From: Faucicola sp902506215
GTDB taxonomy: Bacteria; Pseudomonadota; Gammaproteobacteria; Pseudomonadales; Moraxellaceae
Length of the DNA: 64,000 bases
Direction: 5' to 3'
Assembly (NCBI GenBank): GCA_016888885.1
Contig: CP069437.1
Location: 2,046,001 to 2,110,000, forward strand
The translations under genes and the position numbers were made by a program. Within the stretch, counting starts at the first letter, position 1, and every line of letters begins with the position of its first letter. Below the pieces are notes generated by a model. The model searched no databases, was not told where the DNA came from, and saw nothing but the letters and a program-made list of their open reading frames with translations. Shown piece by piece: positions 25,459 through 37,964 of this stretch.

Positions 25459-26745
25459 ATGAGCCCACCGCATCGCCCAGAAACGCTCGCCATTCATGCA
25501 GGTTATGAACCAGAGCCGACTACCAAAGCTGTCGCCGTACCTATCTACCACACCAGTTCGTATGCCTTTGATAACACCCAACACGGTGCTGACCTTTTTG
25601 ATCTGAAAGTTGCCGGCAATATCTACACCCGTATCATGAACCCAACCAACGCGGTGCTTGAAGCGCGTATGGCAGCGTTAGAAGGCGGCATCGGTGCATT
25701 GACGGTAGCATCCGGGATGGCGGCGATTACTTATACCATCCAAACGCTATGTGAAGCAGGCGATAACATCGTCTCAGTATCAACTTTGTATGGCGGTACT
25801 TACAACTTATTTGCCCATGCGTTGCCACGTCAAGGTATCGAAGTGCGTTTCTTTGATTATACCAAACCAGAGACCTTGGTTGATTTGATTGATGAACGTA
25901 CTAAATTGGTATTTGGCGAAAGTATCGGTAATCCATTGGGTAACGTACTGGATATCGCAAAAATTAGCGAATTTGCTCATAGTAAAGGCGTACCTGTGGT
26001 CATTGATAACACTGTCGCCACGCCAACATTGTGCCGTCCATTTGAGCATGGGGCTGATATTGTGATTCATTCATTGACCAAATATGTGAGCGGTTCGGGC
26101 ACGTCGGTGGGTGGGGTGATTATCGATAGTGGTAAATTTGATTGGGGCGCTTACAAAGAACGTTTTGCGATTTTAAATACCCCAGATGCCAGCTATCATG
26201 GTGTTAATTTTGTCGAAGCCATGGGTGCTGCGGCGTTTATTGCACGTGCACGCGTTGCGCCCTTACGTAATACCGGTGCGGCACTAAGTCCCATGAACGC
26301 TTGGCAAATTATGCTTGGGTTAGAGACGTTAGCCTTGCGTATGGAGCGACATTGCCAAAATGCCCAAGCCGTGGCAGAATTTTTAAACCATCATCCGCAA
26401 GTGGCTTGGGTCAAGTACGCAGGATTAACCGACCATCCGGAACATAAGCTTGCGCAAACATACTTTGGTGGCAAACCATCAGCGATTCTAACCTTTGGGT
26501 TAAAAGGCGGCCGTGAAGCAGGGGCGAAGTTTATTGATGCGCTACAATTAATTACCCGTTTGGTCAATATCGGTGATGCCAAGTCACTCGCTTGCCACCC
26601 TGCAACTACCACGCACCGCCAGTTAAATGCTGAAGAGTTGCAAAAAGCAGGTGTCAGCGAAGACATGATTCGTTTATCCATTGGTATTGAACATATTGAT
26701 GACATCAAAGCTGACCTTGAGCAAGCGTTAGCCGCAGCCAATTAA
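25459..26745 (+). CDS. metY: O-acetylhomoserine sulfhydrylase (MetY-type)
   Basis: PLP enzyme of the Cys/Met metabolism family that makes homocysteine from O-acetylhomoserine and sulfide, for methionine synthesis. The 428-residue length and the blocks 'IYHTSSYAFDNTQHGADLF', 'GNIYTRIMNPTN', 'ALTVASGMAAI' and 'STLYGGTYNLFAHALPR' are typical of MetY rather than MetB or MetC. The PLP lysine is K208 in 'HSLTKYVSGSGTSVGG'. 'SLACHPATTTHRQL' near the end is the substrate carboxylate site. AAAGGA precedes the ATG at 25459. No SAM riboswitch was recognised in the 230-bp leader. Confidence 0.93.
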   Translation: MSPPHRPETLAIHAGYEPEPTTKAVAVPIYHTSSYAFDNTQHGADLFDLKVAGNIYTRIMNPTNAVLEARMAALEGGIGALTVASGMAAITYTIQTLCEAGDNIVSVSTLYGGTYNLFAHALPRQGIEVRFFDYTKPETLVDLIDERTKLVFGESIGNPLGNVLDIAKISEFAHSKGVPVVIDNTVATPTLCRPFEHGADIVIHSLTKYVSGSGTSVGGVIIDSGKFDWGAYKERFAILNTPDASYHGVNFVEAMGAAAFIARARVAPLRNTGAALSPMNAWQIMLGLETLALRMERHCQNAQAVAEFLNHHPQVAWVKYAGLTDHPEHKLAQTYFGGKPSAILTFGLKGGREAGAKFIDALQLITRLVNIGDAKSLACHPATTTHRQLNAEELQKAGVSEDMIRLSIGIEHIDDIKADLEQALAAAN

Positions 26746-26775
26746 TCCCTTCATCTAAAAATAATCTAGTCAAAT

Positions 26776-26804
26776 AAAAAAGCGAGCATTAAGCTCGTTT
26801 TTTT
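26776..26804 (+). terminator. Intrinsic terminator after metY
   Basis: CGAGC/GCTCG stem (26783-26787 with 26793-26797), 5-nt loop, flanked by A and followed by seven T. Confidence 0.85.
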
Positions 26805-26832
26805 GAATTTAAAAAATAAAAAAATTAGACAA

Positions 26833-26862
26833 AAAAATACCCCAAATTTATGGGGTATTTTT
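26833..26862 (-). terminator. Intrinsic terminator after tsf
   Basis: 12-bp stem with core TACCCCA/TGGGGTA (26833-26844 with 26851-26862) and a 6-nt loop; read leftward it ends in seven T. A smaller AACCGC/GCGGTT hairpin lies at 26871-26885, between the stop of tsf and this element. Confidence 0.88.
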
Positions 26863-26893
26863 AACAAGTTAACCGCTTAGCGGTTATCGCTTA

Positions 26894-27772
26894 TTATTTA
26901 GCTGCTGCTGCTTGAGCTGCTGCCACTTCTTCAGCGAAGTTTTCTTGTTTTTTCTCGATGCCTTCACCCACTTCTAAGCGTTTGAACGCTTTAACCGTCA
27001 TACCTTCAGATTTTAATATATCGCCAACTTTTTTCTCGTTGTCGATAACGTAAGGTTGGTTCAACAAAGTCACTTCGTTCAAGTACTTTTGTAGACCACC
27101 GGTAATCATTTTTTCAATCACGGCGTCTGGTTTGCCAGATTCTTTCGCTTTCGCTTCGATGATGTCTTTTTCACGCGCTAGAATATCAGCAGGTACATTC
27201 GCTTCATCAACGGCGATTGGGTTGAATGCCGCAACTTGCATCGCAACGTGTTTTGCGGTGTCTGCATTGCCGCCTTCAACAGAAACCACTACACCAATAC
27301 GAATACCGTGACGGTAAGAGGCTAGGTTGTCACCTGCAATCACTTCTGCACGACGTACTTGGATGTTTTCACCGATTTTTTGTACGAGCTCAACACGGGC
27401 TTCTTCAACCGTTTGACCATCGCCATACGGCAATGCAGAGATAGCCGCTACATCAGTGGTATTATTGGCAAGCGCAAGTTCAGCTACTTTGTTTGCAAAT
27501 GCGGTGAAGTTAGCATCTTTTGCCACGAAGTCAGTTTGACAGTTTACTTCAAGTAGTAAGGCTTTATTACCTTCTTGGGCGATAATGATGGCGCCATCAG
27601 CAGCAATGTTACCTGCTTTTTTAGCAGCTTTTGCTTGACCTGATTTACGCAGGTTGTCGATTGCGGTTTCGATGTCGCCGTCTGCTTCTTGCAGGGCTTT
27701 TTTACATTCCATCATACCAAGACCTGTACGGTCACGTAATTCTTTTACCAGTTTTGCACTAATTTCTGCCAT
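26894..27772 (-). CDS. tsf: Elongation factor Ts
   Basis: Guanine-nucleotide exchange factor for EF-Tu. The ATG at 27772 (292 residues) is chosen over 27784: it gives 'MAEISAKLVKELRDRTGLGMMECKKAL' in outline, with GAGG 7-10 nt upstream. The UBA-like N-terminus, the EF-Tu contact motif 'TDFVAKDANF' and the core and dimerisation domains are all present; an Ala-rich tail ends the protein. It is downstream of rpsB with a 227-nt gap, the usual rpsB-tsf order. Confidence 0.97.
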   Translation of the reverse strand: MAEISAKLVKELRDRTGLGMMECKKALQEADGDIETAIDNLRKSGQAKAAKKAGNIAADGAIIIAQEGNKALLLEVNCQTDFVAKDANFTAFANKVAELALANNTTDVAAISALPYGDGQTVEEARVELVQKIGENIQVRRAEVIAGDNLASYRHGIRIGVVVSVEGGNADTAKHVAMQVAAFNPIAVDEANVPADILAREKDIIEAKAKESGKPDAVIEKMITGGLQKYLNEVTLLNQPYVIDNEKKVGDILKSEGMTVKAFKRLEVGEGIEKKQENFAEEVAAAQAAAAK

Positions 27773-27950
27773 GAGATACCTCAATTAATTATCATTATAG
27801 ATGAGAATTGGGTTGTTTATTGTCTAAACAGTTGGAGATTAAAGGACAAAAATGGGTGATTTTGCCCTTTAATATTACGCTACAAATTCGAATTTTTAAA
27901 AACTAATTTTGTGTTTACCCAGCAAAGTTAGTTTATAAAATTTTGATGAC

Positions 27951-27989
27951 AGTATCATAACAACCTAAGCAATGCGCTGCTATGATACT
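27951..27989 (-). promoter_or_regulatory. Inverted repeat in the rpsB-tsf gap
   Basis: A 9-bp perfect inverted repeat AGTATCATA/TATGATACT with a 21-nt loop lies just after rpsB. There is no T run, so it is a candidate attenuator, RNA-stability or processing element rather than a full terminator. Confidence 0.45.
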
Positions 27990-27999
27990 ACAGTAACCC

Positions 28000-28773
28000 T
28001 TATTCTGCCGCAGCTTCTGCTGGTGCTTTAGTTACTGCTTCTTCTTGATTTGCTGCTTTGCCGCCTTGAGTTTTCGCGTATTCTTTACCAGCGATAATTG
28101 CATCTGCAATCGCTGATACATATAGCGTTACCGCACGAATCGCATCGTCATTGGCAGGAATGACATAATCTACGTCATCTGGGTTTGAGTTTGTATCAAC
28201 GATACCGATGACAGGGATACCTAAGTTTTTTGCTTCTTTAATTGCAATCGCTTCATGGTCAACATCAACCACAAAAATTGCATCAGGTAAACCGTTCATG
28301 TTTTTGATACCGCCTAACGCACGCTCAAGTTTTTCCATTTCACGAGTACGCTCTAGCGCCTCACGTTTGGTAAGCTTAGCAAACGTACCGTCTTCAGCTT
28401 GTTTTTCGTATTCTTTTAAACGAGTAATTGACTGACGGATGGTTTTCCAGTTGGTTAACATACCACCTAACCAGCGATGGTCAACATAAGGCATACCAGC
28501 GCGAGTGGCTTGTTCTCTGATAACGTTGCTTGCTGCACGTTTAGTACCAACAAATAGTATTTTATTGCCACGCGCTGCTTCACGGTTAACGAAGTTTAGT
28601 GCTTCGTTCATCGCTTTAACTGTATGCTCAAGGTTGATGATGTGGATTTTGTTACGTGCACCAAAAATAAATTTGCCCATTTTTGGATTCCAAAAACGAG
28701 TTTGGTGACCAAAGTGTGCACCGGCTTCTAAAAGATCACGCATTGAAACTTGGGTAGGATTAGCTGACGCCAT
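28000..28773 (-). CDS. rpsB: 30S ribosomal protein S2
   Basis: Core small-subunit protein. The 257-residue product begins 'MASANPTQVSMRDLLEAGAHFGHQTRFWNP' in outline (S2 signature with the conserved HFGHQ), and contains 'IHIINLEHTV', 'VDHRWLGGMLTNWKTI' and 'IPVIGIVDTNSNPDDVDYVIPANDDA'. A short Ala/Glu-rich tail follows. TAAGGAA precedes the ATG at 28773. Its leader (28774-28944) may carry the S2 autoregulatory site known from E. coli, but I cannot identify that structure here. Confidence 0.98.
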   Translation of the reverse strand: MASANPTQVSMRDLLEAGAHFGHQTRFWNPKMGKFIFGARNKIHIINLEHTVKAMNEALNFVNREAARGNKILFVGTKRAASNVIREQATRAGMPYVDHRWLGGMLTNWKTIRQSITRLKEYEKQAEDGTFAKLTKREALERTREMEKLERALGGIKNMNGLPDAIFVVDVDHEAIAIKEAKNLGIPVIGIVDTNSNPDDVDYVIPANDDAIRAVTLYVSAIADAIIAGKEYAKTQGGKAANQEEAVTKAPAEAAAE

Positions 28774-28944
28774 GAGATTTCCTTAAGTAAAGTTGGGTTA
28801 TGCCTCCACATTACCGATTAAGCCGATTTGCAAACACGCATCAAAATCTACAGGATTTTAATTAATCAAATTTGCAAACACCCAGCTTAACTCTTATCAA
28901 GCTTGTTAGCTTGAAAATAGCAATGTGTGTGTCATGTTAGTAAA

Positions 28945-28988
28945 TAAAAAAAGCAGTTTGCCATTTTAAGATAAAATGACAAACTGCT
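28945..28988 (-). terminator. Intrinsic terminator after msrB
   Basis: Long stem AGCAGTTTG-CATTTTA / TAAAATG-CAAACTGCT (28952-28968 with 28972-28988) with a single internal mismatch and a 3-nt loop; read leftward it is followed by seven T. It separates msrB from rpsB. Confidence 0.9.
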
Positions 28989-29044
28989 ATTTTAACATAT
29001 TTTTATATAGTTAAGCTATATGTTTTAGCAAAATCACATGGTGA

Positions 29045-29515
29045 TTATTTAACCAATCCGATTAAGTCGCCATAACCTTCTTTTTCCATCTCGTTTACAG
29101 GGATGAAACGTAGCGACGCGCCATTGATGCAATAACGCATACCGCCAAGCTCAGGAAGACCGTCATTAAACACATGACCTAAATGTGAATCACCCACACG
29201 ACTGCGTACTTCAGTGCGTCGCATACCGTGACGGTCATCAAACAATTCCTTGATTACCGCGGTATCAATCGGTTTGCTAAACGCAGGCCAACCACAACCT
29301 GAGTCATATTTGTCCGATGAGCTAAAAAGCGGCTCACCACTCACAATATCCACATAAATGCCAGGTTCAAATTGGTGATCATATTCATGGCTAAAAGGAC
29401 GCTCAGTGCCGTTTTGCTGGGTCACATAATATTGCTCATCAGTCAAATTTGCCTTGATTTCAGCTTCAGACGGTCTTACATACTTTTGTGTATCGATATT
29501 GATTGAATTAGCCAT
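29045..29515 (-). CDS. msrB: Peptide-methionine (R)-S-oxide reductase MsrB
   Basis: Repairs the R-epimer of methionine sulfoxide in proteins. In 156 residues the blocks 'SGEPLFSSSDKYDSGCGWPAF', 'TEVRSRVGDSHLGHVFNDG' in outline and 'MRYCINGASLRF' are present. C129 is the catalytic cysteine and C74 in 'GCGW' the likely resolving cysteine; no other cysteine exists, so this is the form without the CxxC zinc site. No signal peptide is seen, so it is cytosolic. It is a single gene with its own terminator, divergent from map. Confidence 0.95.
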   Translation of the reverse strand: MANSINIDTQKYVRPSEAEIKANLTDEQYYVTQQNGTERPFSHEYDHQFEPGIYVDIVSGEPLFSSSDKYDSGCGWPAFSKPIDTAVIKELFDDRHGMRRTEVRSRVGDSHLGHVFNDGLPELGGMRYCINGASLRFIPVNEMEKEGYGDLIGLVK

Positions 29516-29675
29516 AGACGTTCCTAACCCTTGTTGTCATTGTAGAATATCACAATAGTTACAACCCGTCCAAAATTCAAGTAACAACTGTTTAAACAAA
29601 TAGTAGTTTTGTGAAAAAGGTGAAAAGGGCTATAATACGTCTTCTTAAATTTTTGCAAAATCAGATAATTATTGT

Positions 29676-30461
29676 ATGAAAACACTATTAAATAACCCTG
29701 AAGCCGTTGAAAAAATGCGCGTCGCTGGTAAATTAGCCGCCGATGTTTTAGTGATGTTAGATGAATATGTCAAAGAAGGTGTAACGACAGGGGCATTAGA
29801 CAAGCTTGCCCACGACTATATTGTTGATGTCCAAAAAGCCATTCCTGCCAATGTCGGCTATCATGGCTACCAGCATACGCTTTGTACTTCAATCAACCAT
29901 GTGGTTTGTCACGGTATTCCCGATGATAGCCGTATCCTAAAAGAGGGCGATATCGTCAATATCGATGTCACAGTGATAAAAGATGGCTATCATGGTGATA
30001 CTTCAAAAATGTGGATTATCGGTGAAGGCTCAATCATGGCGCAGCGTATCTGCAAAATCGCCCAAGACGCACTATATGCAGGGATGAAAGCTGTTCGCAA
30101 TGGCGCCTATGTAGGCGATATTGGCGCAGCGATTCAAGCGGTGGCAGAGCCAGAGCGTTTTAGCGTAGTAAGAGAATATTGCGGACATGGAATTAGTGAC
30201 GTATACCATGATGAACCACAAATTCTGCACTATGGTAAAAAAAATACCGGTCTACAACTGACGACTGGCATGACATTCACCATTGAACCAATGATTAACC
30301 AAGGTGTATGGCAAACCAAAACCTTACCCGATAAATGGACAGTGATTACTAAAGACCGTAAATTGTCCGCCCAATGGGAACACACACTGATGGTTACCGA
30401 GAACGGCTGTGAAGTGTTTACCAAGCGTCCAGAAGAAGATTTGAGTTTTTTAAACAGTTAA
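29676..30461 (+). CDS. map: Methionine aminopeptidase type I
   Basis: Removes the initiator methionine from nascent proteins. At 261 residues it is close to E. coli Map, and the five metal ligands fall at the same numbers: D97, D108, H171, E204 and E235. Substrate residue H79 lies in 'VVCHGIPDD'. The motif 'YCGHGISDVYHDEP' is a slight variant of the usual 'YCGHGIG..FHE.P', with Ser for Gly after the catalytic His and Asp for Glu in HxEP. The ATG at 29676 lies shortly after a TATAAT-like sequence at 29631. The rrn promoter region begins downstream. Confidence 0.95.
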   Translation: MKTLLNNPEAVEKMRVAGKLAADVLVMLDEYVKEGVTTGALDKLAHDYIVDVQKAIPANVGYHGYQHTLCTSINHVVCHGIPDDSRILKEGDIVNIDVTVIKDGYHGDTSKMWIIGEGSIMAQRICKIAQDALYAGMKAVRNGAYVGDIGAAIQAVAEPERFSVVREYCGHGISDVYHDEPQILHYGKKNTGLQLTTGMTFTIEPMINQGVWQTKTLPDKWTVITKDRKLSAQWEHTLMVTENGCEVFTKRPEEDLSFLNS

Positions 30462-30528
30462 AATATGAATAAAATCATCAGTATAAAAGAAAGTTAGCAA
30501 TTAATTTAAAATTAGTTATATTTTCCTG

Positions 30529-30556
30529 TTGACACCCATTCCAATTCACGTATAAT
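30529..30556 (+). promoter_or_regulatory. rrn operon promoter P1
   Basis: Consensus -35 TTGACA (30529-30534), 16-nt spacer, consensus -10 TATAAT (30551-30556). It lies about 330 nt before 16S, which is the usual distance for an rrn P1. Confidence 0.88.
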
Positions 30557-30631
30557 ACGCCACCACTGAGCGACAAAGAGTTTACAAATAAGTAAACAAG
30601 TTACGAAGCTTAGAAAGAATTAAAATAAAGC

Positions 30632-30660
30632 TTGACAGAGTAAAACAAAACGTATTACAA
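30632..30660 (+). promoter_or_regulatory. Candidate rrn promoter P2
   Basis: TTGACA at 30632-30637, then a 17-nt spacer and TTACAA at 30655-30660 (or 15 nt and TATTAC at 30653). It is about 100 nt downstream of P1, like the tandem P1-P2 layout of E. coli rrn operons. Confidence 0.5.
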
Positions 30661-30713
30661 TATCAAACTCACCAAATGATAGACGATATCTTTGGTACAC
30701 TAAATAACAACAA

Positions 30714-30746
30714 ACACAAGAACAACTTGTGTGGATTTTCACTTAG
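30714..30746 (+). other. 16S precursor processing stem, 5' strand
   Basis: ACACAAGAACAACTTG and the following 17 nt are complementary, with few mismatches and one small gap, to 32430-32463 downstream of 16S. This is the long-range duplex that RNase III cleaves to release pre-16S rRNA. The 5' part of the stem, 16 bp, is perfect. Confidence 0.85.
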
Positions 30747-30847
30747 GGCGATAAAATTAAGACTTTAATTAATTATATTGTCAGAGTGAAGATACTCGTA
30801 AGTTTATTTGAGCAAAGACAGTATAAATAATTGAGTCAACAAATTAA

Positions 30848-30880
30848 ATCTATTGACACCGCTACGCGGTGACAATAGAT
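30848..30880 (+). other. Strong local hairpin in the 16S leader
   Basis: ATCTATTG-A-CACCGC (30848-30862), loop TAC, GCGGTG-A-CAATAGAT (30866-30880): 14 bp with one A/A mismatch. It ends about 9 nt before the predicted mature 16S 5' end. There is no T run after it. Confidence 0.8.
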
Positions 30881-30889
30881 AGAAAGATT

Positions 30890-32420
<1,531 letters not shown>

Positions 32421-32429
32421 ACTAAAGCA

Positions 32430-32463
32430 CTAAGTGAGAATTCACAGCAAGTTGTTCTTGTGT
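32430..32463 (+). other. 16S precursor processing stem, 3' strand
   Basis: Partner of 30714-30746, including CAAGTTGTTCTTGTGT, which pairs perfectly with the upstream strand. Confidence 0.85.
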
Positions 32464-32513
32464 AGTAAGCTAATAATCGTTAATCTAAAGCAGCGCAAAT
32501 AGCAAGGCTAAGA

Positions 32514-32539
32514 CTAAAATCCTTAGCAAAGGATTTTAG
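32514..32539 (+). other. Hairpin in the 16S-tRNA spacer
   Basis: Perfect 11-bp stem CTAAAATCCTT/AAGGATTTTAG with a 4-nt loop, 41 nt before tRNA-Ile. Similar perfect hairpins occur between the tRNAs (32682-32700 GAATTTAC/GTAAATTC; 32713-32729 GCAAAGC/GCTTTGC) and before 23S (33124-33143 ATCTCGAA/TTCGAGAT). Confidence 0.7.
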
Positions 32540-32580
32540 CTCGAACCTAAAATTGCGATGCAATTTTTTAACGGTTCTCG

Positions 32581-32657
32581 GGGTCTATAGCTCAGTTGGT
32601 TAGAGCACTGCCTTGATAAGGCAGGGGTCATAAGTTCAAGTCTTATTAGACCCACCA
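32581..32657 (+). tRNA. ileT: tRNA-Ile (anticodon GAT)
   Basis: Acceptor GGGTCTA pairs with TAGACCC and the CCA end is encoded. The anticodon loop TTGATAA (GAT at 32615-32617) sits on a CTGCC/GGCAG stem. The T-loop 'GTTCAAGTC' is present. It lies in the 16S-23S spacer, the usual place for this tRNA. Confidence 0.98.
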
Positions 32658-32742
32658 TTTAACCAGAGGTTAAATGCTTTAGAATTTACTTCGTAAATTC
32701 TCTTGCGCTCGGGCAAAGCGATGCTTTGCTGATCCTTGCTCA

Positions 32743-32818
32743 GGGGCCATAGCTCAGTTGGTAGAGCGCCTGCCTTGCACGCAGGAGGTCAGGAGTTCGA
32801 CTCTCCTTGGCTCCACCA
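32743..32818 (+). tRNA. alaT: tRNA-Ala (anticodon TGC)
   Basis: Acceptor GGGGCCA pairs with TGGCTCC (one G-T pair) and the CCA end is encoded. The anticodon TGC is at 32776-32778 in a CCTGC/GCAGG stem, and the T-loop 'GTTCGACTC' is present. It is the second spacer tRNA, 85 nt after tRNA-Ile. Confidence 0.98.
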
Positions 32819-33183
32819 TAATTAGCTTAACGTTATAAAGCAGACAGAGTAATTTAGTAAGTATTAAGAGATTACTTCAATCTGTTTTATCAGAAATCAC
32901 GACCTGACGAAGGTCTGATAATTCAATAACAACATAGAGAAATGAGTCTGGGTTAATTATCAAGTTCCAACGAAGATAATTAACCTTTACCGCACCTTGC
33001 TGCCTTTAGCAGACAGGTGCGGTATAAAAGTAAAGAGAACTGAATCAAGCGTAAACATAGGTGAAGATCGTTACCATTACGAATATAACTCAAATAGAAA
33101 AGTGCAGTAAGCACTTGCTTGAAATCTCGAATTATTTCGAGATGCAAAGCAAGTAATAGCTGTCACTCATTTGGCAACAGATG

Positions 33184-33201
33184 AAGCTATTTAGGGTTGT
33201 A

Positions 33202-33209
<8 letters not shown>
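33184..33209 (+). other. 23S precursor processing stem, 5' strand
   Basis: AAGCTATTTAGG and GTTGTATAGTCAAG (33184-33209) pair with 36059-36085. The inner 14 bp are perfect; a single bulged G (36073) and one G-T pair occur in the outer part. This is the RNase III stem and the base helix of 23S. Confidence 0.88.
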
Positions 33210-36058
<2,849 letters not shown>

Positions 36059-36066
<8 letters not shown>

Positions 36067-36085
36067 TACAACGCCTAAATGGCTT
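36059..36085 (+). other. 23S precursor processing stem, 3' strand
   Basis: CTTGACTATACAAC followed by a bulged G and CCTAAATGGCTT, the partner of 33184-33209. Confidence 0.88.
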
Positions 36086-36164
36086 TGTAGGTAATAACGA
36101 TATTCACCTCGCTTGATATAGCTCATACTTTACTTTTAAAATAACTCATTTCTCTATCCCCCTT

Positions 36165-36279
36165 TGCTGACGATAATAGCTTGGAGGTCCCACCTGATCC
36201 CTTCCCGAACTCAGAAGTGAAACTCCAATGCGCCAATGGTAGTGTGGTTCGCCCATGTGAGAGTAGGTCATCGTCAGCT
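36165..36279 (+). rRNA. rrf: 5S ribosomal RNA
   Basis: About 115 nt. The closing helix GCTGACGA/TCGTCAGC is perfect, and the conserved 'GGTCCCACCTGATCCC', 'CGAACTCAGAAGTGAAA' and 'GAGAGTAGGTCATCG' segments are present. Confidence 0.97.
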
Positions 36280-36290
36280 CCCTATCCCAA

Positions 36291-36328
36291 AACACCCCCC
36301 TTGCATCAGTAAAGGGGGTGTTTTTTTT
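36291..36328 (+). terminator. rrn operon terminator
   Basis: AACACCCCC/GGGGGTGTT hairpin with an 11-12 nt loop region followed by eight T, 12 nt after 5S. Confidence 0.93.
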
Positions 36329-36428
36329 GCATTCTTCAAATTCTAAAATAAATTTTGCATATTGACGTTGAAAAATTGGCATTAAAGCCTTCTAATCAAG
36401 GCTTCAATCTCAAACGTCTATGCCAAAA

Positions 36429-37214
36429 TTAATCGATTCTTTCAACGTTAACTTTCATATCTTTTAATTCAAATGGTGCGAAAAAAGTCGCAAAAGCAAC
36501 ATCCGCAGCATCCCTTCCATAACCTAGGATCACACGACCGCCTTTGGGCGATGATTGCGTGGCGTCAAATGTGTACCAACGGTCGCCAATAAAAACCTCA
36601 TACCATGCATGTAAGTCCATTGGGTCAAGTTGATATAAGTAGCCAACCACCATCCGAGCGGGCATATCTAATGCCCGTGACAGACTAATACCCAAATGTG
36701 CAAAGTCACGACAGACGCCTTTTTTATGTTGCCAAGTATCTAGTGCTGTGGTCTCTGCTGTACTACTCCCATATTGGTAAGTAAAGTTTTGGTGAATATA
36801 GGCGCAAATTGCCGCCGCTTTGTCATAACCTTCGGCAAAATCTTGTGTTATCATTTGGGCTTCTTGAAGTAGAAATTCTGGCAGACAATAGCGACTGGGT
36901 AACAAATATACCATCGTATCTGAAGGCAGCTGCTCAATCGGTGTTTTTGGCATACCGGGTGCGACATCTATCCATTCGCTAGTATATAGTTCAACTGTTA
37001 GGCTAACTTGGTAATCCCCCATCGGAAATAAAACCCTGTCACATAAGTTACCAAAATTGTCGTTATAACTTGTAACTGGTAAGGGTGGCGTGACTTGCCA
37101 TTCTTCTTGAGTGACCTGCTGAGCTAACCCTGATTGCGGTCGTAGTAGAAACACTGCAGGGGTTGGCTGGGAAAAGTGATAATCGAGTTGGCAAGTGGCG
37201 CGTAATTTCATCAT
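36429..37214 (-). CDS. Transglutaminase-like (TGc) domain protein
   Basis: Putative cysteine protease-type protein. The ATG at 37214 (261 residues, 'MMKLRATCQLDYHF') is preferred over a non-ATG start at 37259. An N-terminal beta domain (about 1-110) is followed by a TGc core with the triad: Cys in 'KKGVCRDFAHLG', His in 'DLHAWYEVF' and Asp in 'WYTFDAT'. 'MPARMVVGYLY' is the usual strand between them. No signal peptide is visible. The fold matches bacterial SirB-type/UCP transglutaminase-like proteins, whose substrates are mostly unknown. It is a single leftward gene after the rrn operon. Confidence 0.87.
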   Translation of the reverse strand: MMKLRATCQLDYHFSQPTPAVFLLRPQSGLAQQVTQEEWQVTPPLPVTSYNDNFGNLCDRVLFPMGDYQVSLTVELYTSEWIDVAPGMPKTPIEQLPSDTMVYLLPSRYCLPEFLLQEAQMITQDFAEGYDKAAAICAYIHQNFTYQYGSSTAETTALDTWQHKKGVCRDFAHLGISLSRALDMPARMVVGYLYQLDPMDLHAWYEVFIGDRWYTFDATQSSPKGGRVILGYGRDAADVAFATFFAPFELKDMKVNVERID

Positions 37215-37469
37215 AGATTTTTCATCAAATAAGGTGACAACACTAACTAAAAATTGCAAGGTGGAGTGGTGGCTGCAAAAAAATAGCAGAAAGCTTAGAA
37301 TTTATGTCATTATCATTAAAATGGCAATCAATATTTATAGATTTTATTTACACTTAAATTCTCATAATTTAAAGCTTGTTTATAAAGGGCTATCAATGCT
37401 CGCGGCAGTAGATATTGTGAAAATTCTAGGATTAATCTATGGTAGAATGAGAAAATTTTTTAAAACCCA

Positions 37470-37922
37470 ATGACCACCATGACATCACCCAGTTCAAATC
37501 AGCGTCCTGATAAATTTACTAGCCATTTAGAAGGATATGCCGCGCAGACCAAGGGGAAAACAGGGCTCAAACGTATCATCAATGCCGCAGGTTACTCAAA
37601 AGATGGTTTGGTTGCGGCGTATCAAAATGAAGCGGCTTTTCGACAGGTTGCATGGCTCAATAGCATTTTATTAGTTGCGCTGATTTTTTTACCTTTTATG
37701 ATGCCGATTAAAATGATACTGGTGTTTTCATCGTTTTTTTCTCTCATCGTTGAGTTGTTTAATACCGGTATTGAAGCGTCAATTGACCATACATCGACAG
37801 AACGTCACCCGTTGGCAAAGATTGGTAAAGATGTAGGTTCTGCCGCGCAGCTATTAGCCTTGACGATGCTGTTTTTGTTATGGATGATGGCGCTATATAC
37901 GACTTTTATTAATTTCTATTAA
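37470..37922 (+). CDS. dgkA: Diacylglycerol kinase DgkA
   Basis: Small membrane kinase that recycles diacylglycerol to phosphatidic acid during envelope glycolipid synthesis. The catalytic domain matches E. coli DgkA: 'DGLVAAYQNEAAFRQ' with the conserved Glu, then 'LIVELFNTGIEASID' with the catalytic Glu, and 'GKDVGSAAQLLAL'. Three membrane helices are visible. At 150 residues it carries about 35 extra polar residues at the N-terminus compared with E. coli (121). ATG codons at 37470 and 37479 are both possible starts. Confidence 0.94.
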   Translation: MTTMTSPSSNQRPDKFTSHLEGYAAQTKGKTGLKRIINAAGYSKDGLVAAYQNEAAFRQVAWLNSILLVALIFLPFMMPIKMILVFSSFFSLIVELFNTGIEASIDHTSTERHPLAKIGKDVGSAAQLLALTMLFLLWMMALYTTFINFY

Positions 37923-37964
37923 TCAATGATGGGCTAATTTTGCAATTGAGTAGACCAATTTTCT

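Noticed and set aside
28774..28944. S2 autoregulatory leader before rpsB
   Set aside because: The known E. coli structure could not be recognised by eye in this sequence.
37195..37473. 92-codon + strand ORF before dgkA
   Set aside because: It starts antisense to the transglutaminase gene, runs through AT-rich DNA and overlaps the dgkA start; no family pattern.
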